The notes under the pieces are model-generated. The model made no database searches and was not told where the DNA came from. It was given only the letters and a program-made list of their open reading frames with translations. Positions 34,395 to 47,899 of a stretch of 64,000 bases of DNA are shown here, in pieces. The stretch is from contig NC_090448.1 of assembly GCF_031143425.1 (NCBI RefSeq), positions 338,389,177 through 338,453,176 of the forward strand, read 5' to 3'. Each line of letters starts with the position of its first letter. Positions within the stretch are counted from its first letter, which is position 1. A program made the position numbers and the translations under genes. The stretch is from Pleurodeles waltl (lineage: Eukaryota > Chordata > Amphibia > Caudata > Salamandridae).

Positions 34395-37300
34395 AAGAAC
34401 TTTCTGTATTCACATACATTTTGGCCTACTTTGAAAGCATGATTTACCCCATTTAGCAAATTCTCTGTAAGCCACCAGTGAGGAACAGGTCTAAAATTGG
34501 CACCCATTTGTATCTGAATCATGGTGGAGTTTGCTGAACATGGCAGATTTCCAAGGTTGACTCCCTAACTGATTCACGACAAACGTATACCACGGATGAT
34601 AGATACGTTCTTTTGTGAATATTTCCTGGGTGCAACCATGCCTCTTTACATACTTCTACCCACTTGAATAGCGATTTGCTTTCTTCAGCTAAAGCCCCTG
34701 AAGAGGTTTCTACTACAAGTCTCCACAAAAAAAATAGACTAGCTCCAAATACATGGTCAAAAATTCAGAATGCTTTTTAACAGTAACGCAAATATGAGCA
34801 TACCTTCGTACATACATGTTTGCTGGTATGCCCGGAATTTGAGGGCATTGCATCCTGAATGAAAGCTATCACCCAAGGACAAAACAACACACCTAATGTA
34901 TGGTGGTACTAGTAGGCCAGGCCTTCCTTTAGAAGGGCAGATTACCAAAGAATGCAAAGACTTGCCATGTCAGTCACTCATGTACAGTTAAAGGAGGGAT
35001 AGCATCTGAAATGCACACCTTTGTCATCTGAACTTGTGTGAATTGTTTCAAAAACACCATCCAAATAGCCTTAAAGGGCTGCAGATTATACATTTGGAGT
35101 GACCATTTCAATCTTTACTTTGGAAGGTGGGAATTGTTTCTTGGATTTCTTCATTCTAGAGTGGCCCTGTAGTGGCAGCGTCCAGTGTATGCATGATATC
35201 GGATTGTGGGCAGGCTTCTGCATGCCATTAAAGGCCTTTGGTGGGTAAATAATTTTGCTTTTCTTTACATTTGTTTTGCTAAGAGTTGCTGGAGGTGGAT
35301 TATTGGTTAGTGTATTATGGGTTTCTCACCATTCAACTATAGTTATTTTTAGTGTATTCTGAAATTTTGTGGCGCTAACAGCGTGAGTATTTGTCTGACT
35401 TTTATTGAGAGCCTAGTTTGTGTTTGGACTGGCTACATTCCTCTGACGAGCTCAAGCAAGAGCAGAACTTGTCTACGATTGCTCTATTAAAGATCAGCAA
35501 AGAATATATTTTACCAGTATGAATTACTCTACAACTGGAGTTATCCATATCATTAGTAATGTTCATGAGTCGTGGAATAATACTGGCATGTATCCTTCTG
35601 TATACTCAATTATTGTGGTACTGCTTCCCGTTCCAGAGTCTATTGAAGGTACTGCCAATGTACGTTCAAGGGTGATAGGATCACTTGTGAATCAGTCAGC
35701 TATGGACTGTCTGTTTCTAATTAAAATATGTACCCATTACCTTTAGTTACTTGGGTAAGAGTCTGTCTCAGCTGGCATTTGCTCGTATGAGTTAAGCATA
35801 TATCTCCTCATTCACCAAGGCTGTGTTTGTGACTACGACCATTTGTCTTTGATTTGCCTTTTATACGAAGCATGAAGCTCTCAACCGTTCCATAAACATG
35901 TCCACACAAAGTAATTTAAATATGTGCTGTCTTGGTGTTGAATCCAGCCGTTTGTTCAAAAGTGTTTTTCTTTGAAGTAGCCTTACCACTTACTCCATGT
36001 GATCACATAGTGGAGACTTAGCTTGCCATTGCCAGTAGTCAGGTTTTAGGCAAAGTGTTTGAATTAGTGTCGACCAGTGCTGCAAGTCCCTGAATGGCTT
36101 AAGTTAAAAACCCAGGACTGGTATATAGTCATTGGTGACCTGGAGCAAGTGGTAATTTTAATTTTGTGATGGTTATCTTGAGGAGCACTGTTTGTCATGG
36201 AACTGCGATAATTTTCTTTCTGCATGATTTCGGTATTGCACCTGCCTGTCTTCTAGTAGGAAGCTGAAACGTTCCAAGATAAGACCAAAATAAAGAAGAA
36301 TATTTGATCAATTTATGCTACAGTCCTTTCGGTCACTTAAAGATTGAATATTCATTGTTGTGCAATTTTAAAATCTCCTTTTAGAAAGGCATCATTCATT
36401 TTCATGAATTAAGTACTTACCTAGCAATAAACTCGTTACACCCCAAATTACCTGTGCACATTTGGGATCAAGAAATATTGCTGACCATGCTGTAGTTATT
36501 CGCCTGAACATTGTTCATAAATTCAAACCTCACCAACACTGGGAGATGACGGGGAAAAGAACTGAGCAAGAAAAGCATAGTCTTAGTTAGTCCTAGTCTC
36601 TAATATAGTGCAAATAAACCTAGTGGTGTCTAGATGCTTATAGGCATTCCAGGTTTGGATAGATAACCATATTGCACATAATCCCATTGTTTAAAAAAAA
36701 TGATGAGATGATGATAACATTCACAGATTTCATGATTTCTTCCGGTAACCTATTAAGAAACCTTGCTCCTTCAACTGCAAGCTTTTCCTGCTTCCTGGCC
36801 ATCAGACTGTCCTCTTTTGTTGCTCACCCAGCTACATGTGTGTGTGCAAAATGAAATTATATAGATTCTTGAACACAAAACCTCTTTGGCTTGGAGGCAT
36901 TATCTTTATTCATGTTCGTGTTGTTTAATTTAGGGAGTTTATAGCCTCCCTTGAAGGGGGGATTTACAGGACCATAGTTGAGTGACCCTCATCAGTTTAG
37001 TCTCTTTTATAGGCCCTAGTGTGAAGAAAAATATTTATGCAGTGAGTATGGAAAGTAGAGAGGGCTAGTAGCACTTTACTACTCATCTTGACTTGGACAC
37101 CAGGGGTTTTGCCTTCCGTTTTGAAAAGCATTGATCAGGGGTCCGAGGGAGGTGAAATTCTGGTCCCCTAAAGATATGTCAATTTGATCTGTGTCCAGAA
37201 AAAAAACTATGTGGAAGAAATATTTTGGCAGTGTTCTGTCTGTCTTGTTTTCAGCATCCCAACCTGTTCTTCATAAACTCTCTGCACATTTTCTGCTCTT

Positions 37301-38299
37301 AGATTAAAAGAAAGCTGCACGTTGTCTTTCTTGTAAGTACCTCTCAAGCAGTTCTTGCAGACCATCTTCCCCATTTGCGGAAAAAAATCACAATGGTATG
37401 GAGTTTTAATGATTGCTCAGACACCATTGCTAATGTAGTGCATTTGGTGCACCACAGTCGGAGCACTTTTGTTCATTAGGGGACATTTTTCAAGCCATTA
37501 ATAATTTAGCCTGCTTAATTCTCGTCTCTTTTTTAATTAAACTTTCTTTTGGTATATTTTCTAGTTCTTGCGCTGCCTCTTTCCATATAGGAAGAGGTCA
37601 GCACCTCAGAAAATGAGTAACAACTATATTTCCCTCCTTCTAAAACTAAAATTGCTGAGCGAAAACACTTTCAAGACACGAGTTTAAGTCGTTGCTATAC
37701 TTCCTGACTGATTTTTGGCACTCACGCACCACAGCATAAACGCTTTCTGGCTTGTTAAAAGGCTGTTCTTACTTCACTCAGTGGTATCCCTGTAATCATC
37801 CTTGAAATGGTGACATCCTGTGATGTCCCTACAGGGAGACTCACCTGTTACAGATCTCCACAGTGGGTACTCAACCTACTGAGTTTATTGCATAAGGCAA
37901 TATTTTTCTTGGAAAAGTAGTTTTAGTTTGGCTGATGCAGGAGAGGCTAGAGCGTATTTGCTTTATTTTTACAGCTAAGCATTTAAACTGATCCATATCA
38001 AATACCCTTGTGAAGAAATTCTTATTCTGTGACAAGTTTGTGGCTGAGGTGCGACTGTTATTGGGCATATAAGGCGCTGAGGGGGGAAGATGAAGGAGAA
38101 AGAAACGTGGAATGCCTGAGCAAAACGTCATATATTACAAGGGCTTAAACAAGTTGTACTATCTCGTCTCCACTCTTCCTAAATATTTACCGTTCGTTAG
38201 GTATTGAAAAATAACTGAATATAACCTTGTTTGGTTATCTTCACTGTAGCTAAATCTCTTGTAAACATACACCATTCTGATATCATATGTGCTTTTTAG
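33525..38299 (+). other. Intron 1, 3' part, no recognised gene
   Basis: Non-coding sequence up to the splice acceptor of exon 2, including an (AT)31 tract. Short - strand frames at about 34210-34960 have normal amino-acid composition but resemble no family I can name; a decayed DNA transposon is possible. Nothing with splice sites in a coherent frame was seen. Confidence 0.5.
34329..34390. repeat. (AT)31 microsatellite
   Basis: Uninterrupted alternating AT over 62 bp. The Tyr-Ile repeat ORF across it is an artefact. Confidence 0.97.
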
Positions 38300-38414
38300 A
38301 CCTTCACGGCCTGGTGTAATTCGCACTTGAGGAAAGCTGGGACGCAGATTGAGAACATAGACGAGGATTTCCGAGATGGGCTGAAGCTCATGTTACTACT
38401 GGAGGTCATATCAG
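38300..38414 (+). CDS. ACTN4: ACTN4 exon 2 (alpha-actinin-4, CH1 domain, partial)
   Basis: Alpha-actinin is an antiparallel dimer that crosslinks actin filaments. Its N-terminal actin-binding domain is made of two calponin-homology domains. This 115-bp exon reads in phase 0 from [14 protein letters not shown] to LLLEVIS plus the first base of a Gly codon, which is the start of CH1. It is flanked by a pyrimidine-rich acceptor ending ag at 38298-38299 and a gtgaga donor at 38415. The 115-bp length matches the vertebrate actinin exon at this place. The motif NIDEDFRD fits ACTN4, whereas I recall ACTN1 having NIEEDFRD. The gene continues at 38698 after a 283-bp intron. Exon 1, with the start codon, is not in the window. 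The family is certain; the paralogue is likely. Confidence 0.95.
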
Positions 38415-38697
38415 GTGAGACATTGCAGACTATTCTTGGTGAAATGGTGCTGCACCGTTTGTTCATTAGGGAATGGGGCTATAATGATAAGGGTGTCTAG
38501 TATTTCAGCATGTTTAATCTTCAGAGTTTTTAAAATTTGTATACACATGTCTGAACTGCGTACCTTTTTTGTTTTGCTCGAAGTGCCTCTCCTCTGCACA
38601 TGTAGCTGAAAGCAGTCTGAAAATCCAGCAGCCAAAGCGGTCTTGATTATTTTGACCTGCACTAATCAACAAATGTACACTTGTGTTCTCTTACCAG
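38415..38697 (+). other. ACTN4: ACTN4 intron 2, 283 bp
   Basis: A compact GT-AG intron between the two actinin exons. It starts gtgaga and ends ttctcttaccag. No repeat or ORF of interest is visible. Its size contrasts with the neighbouring introns, which exceed 38 kb and 25 kb within this window alone. Confidence 0.9.
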
Positions 38698-38817
38698 GAG
38701 AGCGGTTACCCAAGCCGGAGCGAGGGAAAATGAGAGTACACAAGATTAACAATGTGAACAAAGCGTTAGACTTTATTGCCAGCAAAGGAGTAAAGTTGGT
38801 ATCCATTGGTGCAGAAG
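38698..38817 (+). CDS. ACTN4: ACTN4 exon 3 (alpha-actinin-4, CH1 domain, partial)
   Basis: This 120-bp exon continues the reading frame of the exon ending at 38414 by completing a split Gly codon, and runs through [19 protein letters not shown] to VKLVSIGAE plus one base. It encodes the middle of CH1, a large part of the actin-binding surface. The acceptor is ttctcttaccag and the donor is gtaagc at 38818. Two local motifs, ERLPKPERG and HKINNV, fit ACTN4; ACTN1 has Ala and Ser at the variable positions and ACTN2 has PDRG and HKIAN as I recall them. There are no stops or frameshifts. The exon length equals that of the corresponding mammalian actinin exon. The next exon, completing the CH1 end, lies beyond base 64000. 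Confidence 0.95.
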
Positions 38818-41800
38818 GTAAGCTGGAATCATGCCCACTCCGTGAGTTACTCTGTCAGTTGATTATTATTTTGTGCCAGGCCTTCTAAAGCCACATAAAA
38901 TCACTTCCTTTGAAATCCTTTTAAAGGGGAAAACTCTCTAAGTTTGCTTTGTGTTTCTAAAGGACAGCAGTTATTTGTCATTCAGGCCTAACTGTTTGAT
39001 CAAAGTAAAGGCTAATTAAAGAGTCTCTGCCTGTTTGGCCACTGGATAGGCTGAGACTGGGCAGTAGGAACATTAAAAAAAATCCATTCTAGGCAATTAC
39101 GTCTGACATTCACTAAACTAGATATGTGTGTGCATGGTTTCTTTCCACAGAGATCCACTCTACACAGCCATCCCACACTTCATGCTTCTCAACACAGTAC
39201 AGAAGACAGAAATATTCAAAATAGTAGTAGTATTTTTCAAGTGCCTTAACAAAACCTGATGATGCTTTACGGGGTTTCATGTAGTTTAATTCCGAAGGAT
39301 CACAAACCCCAAATCTCCTACTGTATTAATGGACCCTTTGGAATTTATTGGTTTTTTTGCTTGGTTGAGTGTTGTAATATTACATTTGCGGTCTCCTCAG
39401 AGTGTAATGTATTTCTTTTATGCTGTAAATCTTTTTTCTCTCATGCCACCTTTTCAATCTTTCCACTTCTACCCCTCCAAAGCTCACTGCCATTAGGGTG
39501 TTGTTTTGTCAGCAGTTGTGATTTTGTTTTCCACTCTCAATGTATATGAATAGGTTTCTCCTGATTTTAAAATGCAAAAGTAATGGTGTCCTGTGATTAC
39601 TCTTCAGGGGTATTCATTTTTTTTTTTTTCCCCCGCCTTCCCTGCCCGCCATTCTGCACCACTAGTTTCATTGAAGATTGTGCATGAGCGCCATTAATTT
39701 AATATTTGGCAGTGTTAAAGAGCTTGATGGCTTAGGTGTGCACAAATAGCCTAAAAAGAGAAACCGATTACTGTTTCTCTGGATATTAGCACTGCTGTGC
39801 TGGTCTTGTGTCGGGATAATTTATAAGTTTATTTGAATAGTTTCTGTTTTTGGAACTTTGTCCTTTGCTTCTATCTTTGACACAGGGAGCATGCCTTTCT
39901 GCACCCAGGGAATGAATTTGCATTGTTTAAAATCCTTGAAGCCATTTATTTTGAAAGATACATTTGTGGATCCTGATAAGCACCAATTTCTATACATATC
40001 TTTCCCCTAGCTGGTTTTGTACACAGCACTGAAATTCTTGACACTGATCCTTGCATACACCAGAATCCAGAGTGCTTTCAAGGTTATTATGTAGTTGTAT
40101 GTTCGAGCATCAATATGCATTCTGGATTCCATATTTTGTGATTTTTGCAACTTTTTAATGCATGGCTGTATGAACCCATATTAAAAGTTGTTGCAGTAGT
40201 ATAGATATGCTATCACCATGGCTATTGTCATTTTCAGTTTAGAGCAGTGGGAGGATTTTGTAGATTAGGACTGATGTATATTGGCGTCCATTGTGTTAAC
40301 TTGGAAAGGAAGGATCGTTCAGTCAAATTGAATTCCCAGTTCCATACTTTCAGTAGGGTGGGTGGAGACATTTTTTAAGTTTCGAGGGCAGTTGAGTGGC
40401 TGTAAGTTGGGAACTGCTCCTCCCACCAGCTGACTCTAAATCTAGACTTTGTTAATGCAGAGAAATCTATTTAACCTTGTGCCACACATGGTCCAGGCAG
40501 GTGATGTCATCTTCTGTGTCTTTTTCTCCACCCTGATTTGGGTTTGTTGCTACCATACATTTGGACGTTTTTCAGTACTGATCTAGGTCATGCCTGGAAC
40601 AATAGAGAGGGTAATTACAAGCCATCTGGTTTGTTGCATGATGCAGTGCGTTAGCAGGACTCCAAAGACTTGATCACTGATGTTGACTGTTCATAAGGAG
40701 GTATCTTCACATCCACTACAGGATGACATTTATATGCCTGCCCATTATTGTACTGTCTGCAGCAGTGTATTCTGTTCCTCTGTGTAGCTGGCAGGTAATA
40801 TCTGAGTGTTAAGGCTGCTTTCTTATCTCCAGCAAGAGGAGCAGAACTTCTCTAATGTTGGTCAAGGCAGCTTCTACACCCCTAGAAAACCTGAATCCTG
40901 ATACGCCGTGATTCAGTTACTCTTTCTTGTTCAGTCTAATTGCCTCCATTACAGCATAGGAGTGGTTTGGAGTTAGCCAGAATAGATACATCTGCCAGTG
41001 GTGTTTGTTTTTCTTTGGAGTGCTAATAGAGTGTTCCATGAGTTGTGGGATGACGCCGCTTAAGGTGGAGGCTTTTAACAGCATCATGCTTCTGCAGCTT
41101 CTCTGCTCCCTGGGGTTTCAGTGCACTAAGTTCAAGTTGCAGCAGAGGTGAAGTGTGGCAGGGATAAGATGTGGCTCCTATGTTACATCAGAGGCTGACT
41201 GGTAAGGCTTAGAGACTAAATTGGTGCAGTTTGGGACTCCATGAAGTCATTACATTATAATTCAGATACACTGATTCTAATATTGCCTAACTCCTGCTAT
41301 ACATTGAAAATAGAGAATGGATTTTGTGAGGTGTCTATTTTTAGACTCTCCTCCTGGCTTTATTTAGCACTCGACATGTTTAATTTGGTTGCTCTGTTGC
41401 TTTCCTCAAGCCCCTTGACAAAATAGCATTTCTGAAGTGTCTGACTAGAAAGGCTGGCAGATCTGCCCTGATGCTGGGGGGTCATAAGAGTAGCCTGAGT
41501 AGTGCGTAGCAGTGACTGAATAACCCACTAGACATAGGATTGGGACACAACATTTGTTTTGTTTTTATGTTGTGTTGAGCACCATGACAAGTTTGTTTTG
41601 AGATGTGTAAGGAGGGCTTCTCACTACATGTATACTACCAGGTTAAATTATAGAAATGTTCTAGTGGTGTCAGGTATGTGTTTTCTTCTGGTCAGGTCAA
41701 CTCAAAAGTCAAAGTTGCATATGATCAGGTTTCTCTTTTCTGCACTGGAGGTGTATAATCAGTTCAAGTAGTTAAACCAGGAATTGCGCAGTTGAAACCA

Positions 41801-42694
41801 GGAAGGTAGTACACCTTCTCTGTGATAAAAGGATATTGGCACTTGATGGTAATAGCGAATAACTACTTGATCAAATGGTTTATTGGTATAGTCGAGTAGT
41901 TTATGCTAGTTAGCTCTGTCATGTAGACTAACCCTAACCTTCTCTCTGAACCTCTCTGCTAATGTTTTCATTCAGTACCTTTGTGGTGAATGTCATTTTA
42001 GAATTACCACTGTACCCTCAAACTGATTGAGACCGCTGATCTTAGATTGACCTACCTACCCAGGCTATGGATTTGATTGCATGAGTGTTGATGACCCTCC
42101 ACTTTATGGGAGTTGTACTTGAGGAGAGCACAGATAAATGTTTGTGGGCTTTTTAGTGTTTCAGTGGGATATCGTAGGTAACAAAGTTTCTGCCTCTGTA
42201 TAACTTTGTTTGTTAGATTCACAATACAGTTTCAAATATATGCTTACATACAAAAATGCTAGGTGGATAGGATATGGTGCATAGGATATACTGGATACAT
42301 TATTGAAGATGGCAGGTATATGAGGCAGCAATGCCTTGTCACAATGCTTTGTCTAACAGGATTTTATCTTTTGCTAAAGTCTAGACTGTTTCATTGAGAT
42401 AATGTTAATATTGAAGTTTTTGATGGAGAGCAAGTTGTACTGCGTCAAATACTTACAATTTCAATCTTTTGGCTGTGATAGGTAGTTTCTGGAATTTCAC
42501 CTTAAGTTTGCTTATTAAAGAATATAAGATTGGTCTTAATGTTGCCTTTTTTTTTACTTAATGGAGTACACTTGCAATCAGGGTTTCTGGGAGCATTCTC
42601 AGAATGTAACATTTCTGCTGTTGCTTACATTTTTTGGTAATTGGCCAGTTTGGTTGATATTAAGAATCTCTACAGATCTGGCGTTCTGGATCCC
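38818..42694 (+). other. Intron 3 of ACTN4, 5' part, no recognised gene
   Basis: AT-rich non-coding sequence with short T runs. All open frames are under 100 residues and none matches a known family. It appears poor in recent transposons compared with the rest of the window. Confidence 0.55.
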
Positions 42695-43454
42695 TTTTTT
42701 TTTTTTTTTTGTTTAAATTGTTTATGCATATGAAAGAACATATACAACTATGCACTACATTATATCCACGTTACTGTTAGGGGGATATTACAGTCCAGCC
42801 GCTTGGCCAATGTCGAAACCATTTTAGAGCCCACACCTCTGGGTCTGCACACTATGCTACAACCTAACGTGCATGGAGAAATAAGACAATGATGGTAACA
42901 GGCTAGGGCGACCTAACAACCACAGAGCACAGCAAGCATAGCGATTAGCGGCGCCATCCCCTACAAATTCAGTGCAGTACATTTTAATACATTAACTATC
43001 GAACATAACACTGTAATCATATTTAGCACAGACAGACCAGGAGAGAAAGCAACGGGTGTCTGTTACTCATCCAAGGCATCAAACACGTGGGGGGGAGGGA
43101 GGAGACGCCCCAGGGGACAGCATAACAGCCCGTGAACGAGCAAGGAACCAAGAAGAGAAGGAGGGCCAGCACATGATGTCACCCACACCAAAAGCAAGCG
43201 ACGGAAGCATACCCTCCCACAGTACACCAGAAACTCACATCCATACCCCTATAACTCCCATACTCATTCCTCGAGTGGCCCAACTATGGCCAGAGCTCAA
43301 CTAGTGGAAGCGTCTGTTAAGGAGTCCTCCCCCTTGCTCTCCTGCACACCAGGTAACTCATTAGTCATAGTGCGCCAGATCTCCAGATCACGGTCAGCAT
43401 GTTAATCCACTGGAACCCTTCGTAGGCGACCTTCCTCTGCGGTTGCCCATTCAG

Positions 43455-46400
43455 TTAAATCACCCAGCCAAGAAACATGCAGCAGGGAGTGTGGGCAGGC
43501 ACACCGGATCGCAATGCGCCTCTTTGCCAAAATAGCCCCAGCTGCACAAATCTATACGCCATTTTGCAACCCTTTTTAGGGATGGGGAGCAGACCCAACA
43601 GGCAGCGTTTCATCGTCGCCTGCACTCTAACAGCCGTCACCTCCCTCAGTGTCTTCACTACTAGACGCCAAAAGGGTTGAACAGTGCCACAGACCCACGT
43701 TATGTGGTCAAATGAAGCAGACAGCACACCACAGCGGCCACAGCTGTCAGCCCTTGAGGGAAATATTCTATGCAAGCGTTGTGTCAGGTATGCTCTATGC
43801 AAGTAATAGAAGTGCGTCAACTTAAATCTAGTGTTGCTAGTCCCATCCCGCACCAGGGAACAGGTTCTATTCTATTCCCCATCCGTGAGTGCCGTTCCCC
43901 GGCCAGCTTCTCAGTGATCCCATATCCCCTGTGTGCATGTCAGCCTTTCTCCTTTTAGAGTCTTATGTGTTAGGGATAGGAGACCGCGGTCACCTCCAGG
44001 ATCAAAAAGTATCACCAGGAGGTGGGATTCGGCAGGCTCCTCCGGGAAGGACGTCCAAATCTCTCTGATCGTCTGCGAAATGTTTGCATACTGCAGGAAC
44101 TGCCTCTGACCTATTCCAAAAAGGGATTCGGCCTCCTCCCTCGTGATGATTGTGCCATTTTGATAAGTCACCTGCATTATTACAACCCCCTGCACGCCAC
44201 TGCACAAAGTCCAACACCTCAGCAGCCTTGACAAAGGGTCGGATCCACCATAGCGGAAGCAGGCACGCAATTGGAGCCTTGTGCAGAACCTGCACAATCG
44301 CTCTCTCCCAGGCCCTCAACACCTGCTCCACCAGGTGGGGGGGTGGCACCCTGCGGAACCACACAGCCACCCATTAGTATATGCTGGAGACGCGCCACAC
44401 ACAGAGCCAGCTAACAATTTGTTTTCCCTATTGGGGGCATCCTCACACCACCGGACTGCATACTGTAGTAACCCAGCTAGGTAATATAAATATAGGTCTG
44501 GCAGCCCCAGGCCTCCACTAACTAGGTCTAGCTTCAAGACTTACATTCGCACTCTACATCTCTTGCCCGCCCAGACTAGGGATAATAGCAATTTATCAAG
44601 TTGTCGGAACAGCGAAAGGGGGAGCTCGCAAAGTGAATTCTGCATAACATACAGGCAAGGGAGTAAGATCATTTGACTATGTGCGATTCTACCCATGACC
44701 AATAGTGGGAGAGAGGTCCAGAATTGAATAGAGGCATGGAGACCCTCCAGCACTCTCCCCATATTTAAAGTAAGTTGCAATTGCGGGGAATGTGTTATCT
44801 GGATGCCCAAATATGGAAAGGACTCAGTCTCCCAGGTCAGACTGAAATGGGGCAATTCTGACGCCACCATGATCGACAGACCTGCCATCGGGAATAACAC
44901 AGTTTTGTACCTGTTACTTCGGAGCCCCGACACCTGACCAAAAACATCCATCATACTCAATAAGAGGGGGACTTCCTGCTCCGGGTCTGTGGCGTACACT
45001 AGAGCATCGTCTGCATACAGTGATAATATATGTGTTCTCGTCCCTACACGGAGCCTCACCTATCCAGGCCAGTCCATAGTTGTATGGCCAGGGGCTCCAT
45101 GGCCAACGCAAACAGCAGTGGTGGCAAGGGGCATCCCTGCCGCATGCCTCGTTCAATAGTAAAGGAATCTGACACTCGCCCCTGTACGCACTCGCACCTG
45201 AGGTGCTGTATACAAAAGACGCACCCAGGATAGGTAAGACAGGACCCAGGCCCATTCTGCGCATCACCTCCCATAGGTATTCCCAGGATAAGGTGTCAAA
45301 CGCTTGCTCCATATCTAGAGCCACCATTGCTGCGGGAAGCGCAGAGTCACGAGTCTCGTGTAGTATATGTGATAAGCGCCGTATATTCATGAGTCCCCCA
45401 CCCTGGTATAAATCCGCTTTGATCTCCCTGTTCTAAATATGTCACCACTCGACTCAAACGAGACGCCAAAACTTTAGCTAATAACTTAACATCAACATTT
45501 GGCATGGACAACGGTCTATTGGTGCCTGGGTCTTTGGCCTCCTTCCCTGGCTTCGGTAGCATAACTATAAATGCTTCCCGCATATGCTCTGGTAGAATAC
45601 CCTCTCTCCGTGCCTCAGGAAGTATTTCCAACAAGCGGGGAAGAATCACTGTGGAATAGGTTAGGTAAAATTCAACTGGTAGCCTGTCGGGGCCAGGTGC
45701 TTTCCTGGACGCCATACCTCCCAACGCCTCCACGAGGTCTTCCAATGACACCTCCCCCTCCAACTCCTCCACCTGGGCATCCACAAGGCAAGGCATCCGG
45801 AGTCCATCTAGGGACTCATGTATCTGGGTCACACCCACACTCCATGGTGAGGCGTAGATATTTTTCAAGTGCTGCGAATTCACCTATAACTGTACTAAAA
45901 TCTTTTCCCTAGAAAAACCGCAGTGTGTCAGGATGATGAGGTTGGGACGTTCCTGCCGGAGGAGTCAAGCCAACATACGCCCGAATGGTCGCCATACCGA
46001 AACAGCCGCTGCCTATAATCTCGGCGGGCATAATTATCCAGAGTACCCCAAAGGTCCACTATTCTGCCTCGCACCCCAAGGCAATCCGACTCCGAAGCGT
46101 CGTCATTATCTACTTGGCGCTGTATGGCTGCCAATGCGTCCTCCTGCTGTGTGAGCTTCCGGTCCAGGTGTTTCCTGACACCATATGTTTTACTAAGGCT
46201 TTCACCTCTGATAACTACTATCAGTGCCTCCCATTCTATGCCCGGGTCGTAGCCGTGCCCCAATTTGCACTAAAATATCCATTCAGCACATCCTGAAGAT
46301 CTTTTTTTATATTCAAGATCGCCAAGTAACTCAGGATGCAAATGCCACAGGGGGATCGCTGGCTTGGGTACGTGTGTTTCACATTCCAGTAGCAGGGGGG

Positions 46401-47090
46401 CATGATCTGATAGAAACCAGACCTGGAAACTCGGCGGACATAAAGTGTGCCTTCATTGGCAAGGAGAAATCTATCTAGTCTGCTGTAAGCCCCATGGGTG
46501 GGCGTGTAACAAGAACATATTTTGGATGTGGGGTACATTTCTCTCCACACATCTACGGAGTGGAGATTCCTCATGACGTTCCGCAGTTTGGCAGTCATAT
46601 GTGTCTTAGTGTTCATCTTCGGCAGGCCCCTATCTAGTGCTCCGTCTAGGACGCAATTAGTCACCCGCCCACAGAATGGGCATCCTAGTATAAAGTATTA
46701 ATTCTTGCTGGGGCTGATGATAGAACTCCGCATCATCAGTGTTAGGGGCATAAATATTCAAAACGTAGAGCGCTCTGCTATCTAGTACTCTGTGTAAGAA
46801 TATGTATCGGCCTTGCACATCGGCTTTTAGACTTTTTAAGTTAAAGGGAGTCCCAGGGACAACCCAAATAGAAACTCCTCTAGCGTAGGATGAATAAGTC
46901 GCTGAATAAAGATGCCCCCTCCACTTTTTCTGTACTTTTTGCACTTGATTCTCTACCAAGTAAGTCTCCTGTATGAGAGCAATATGTACGCCAAGCCATC
47001 TAAGATACGTATGTACTCCGTAGCACTTCACAAAGGAATTCAATCCTCTAACATTCCATGTAACTATACGTGTCGGGGTACCCGCCATAA
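43455..47090 (-). pseudogene. L1 copy 2 ORF2 (endonuclease, reverse transcriptase), broken
   Basis: ORF2 supplies the nicking endonuclease and the reverse transcriptase for target-primed integration. In - strand order: endonuclease start TWNVRGLN (about 47055), LNIYAPN (about 46750), a YSRLDRFLL block (about 46500), reverse transcriptase KAPGPDRLPVEFY (about 45700), [15 protein letters not shown] (about 45310), the catalytic YADD (45006-45017), WAGK (about 44560) and a C-terminal Cys cluster CGRCG...H...C (about 43750). The reading frame is broken into at least eight pieces. Domain order and length are normal for L1. Confidence 0.9.
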
Positions 47091-47899
47091 TCTGTTCCAA
47101 TCCACACACCACTCTACAGTTCCTGACTGCCCCCCCCCCCCCCAAACACATGCTGCTCCCTCCAACACTGTCCCCCAGCTCGGTGTACTCCCATCCAGAT
47201 AAGTCAATGCCTCCTCAACAGAAGAATGCTTAGTGTTCACAGTGTCAAAAACAGAACTCCAACTAGAACTCGCATAAAATTCCCCCATCCCACCTCTGGC
47301 AAACACCTCCCACAACTAGTGTTTGCCCAACTGTGTGTGTACCCTCCTATCTCTTCTAGAGCACAGAAGTAGAGAGCACTCGCCGTCCCCACTCGATAGC
47401 CTGATTCAGGTCTGGACTGCTCTCCAACACTCCCATCACACATCAACCGCCCGGCCCGCACACAGACTGCACCCAACCAGTTGAACAACAGAGGGGGGGA
47501 GGGGGGGGTATTAAAGGCCTACCACTCTGCCTCAGCCCCCAGTCTAGTTGCCGTCCCAGTCCCCCGTTCCCCCAAGCACAAAAAGGCATCAGTACATGGG
47601 AGAGAGGGAGGGTCAGAGAAGGAGAGGAGATCCAAAAGAGGGGGGACCCTAAGCACCAAACCAGAATACTTGACTCCAACCACATCTGAAGGTCCAGTAG
47701 ATCACTCAGGTGTCAGCATTTTCTGTTTCTGGAGACTGTCTGCCCGTGACACATGGGGACCTGGAGCGCGAGGACATCTTCGACGTGACAGTTTGAACCA
47801 ACAGTTTAGCCTCCTCACGCTGTTGTCTCCTATGTTCAAGACTCAGGGTACCGTCCGAGCGTACAATCACTCGGCTTCCACAGTCGATGCAATGGCGCC

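Noticed and set aside
34214..34522. Tyr-Ile repeat protein
   Set aside because: Translation of the (AT)31 tract; the flanking parts are not recognisable.
38300..38817. Assignment to ACTN1, ACTN2 or ACTN3
   Set aside because: The variable positions in [17 protein letters not shown] and HKINNV fit ACTN4 best as I recall the family; this rests on only 79 residues.
42670..42694. Target duplication for L1 copy 2
   Set aside because: AGATCTGG occurs near the poly-T tail and GGATCTGG near 49676, but the match is short, misplaced relative to the tail and not convincing.
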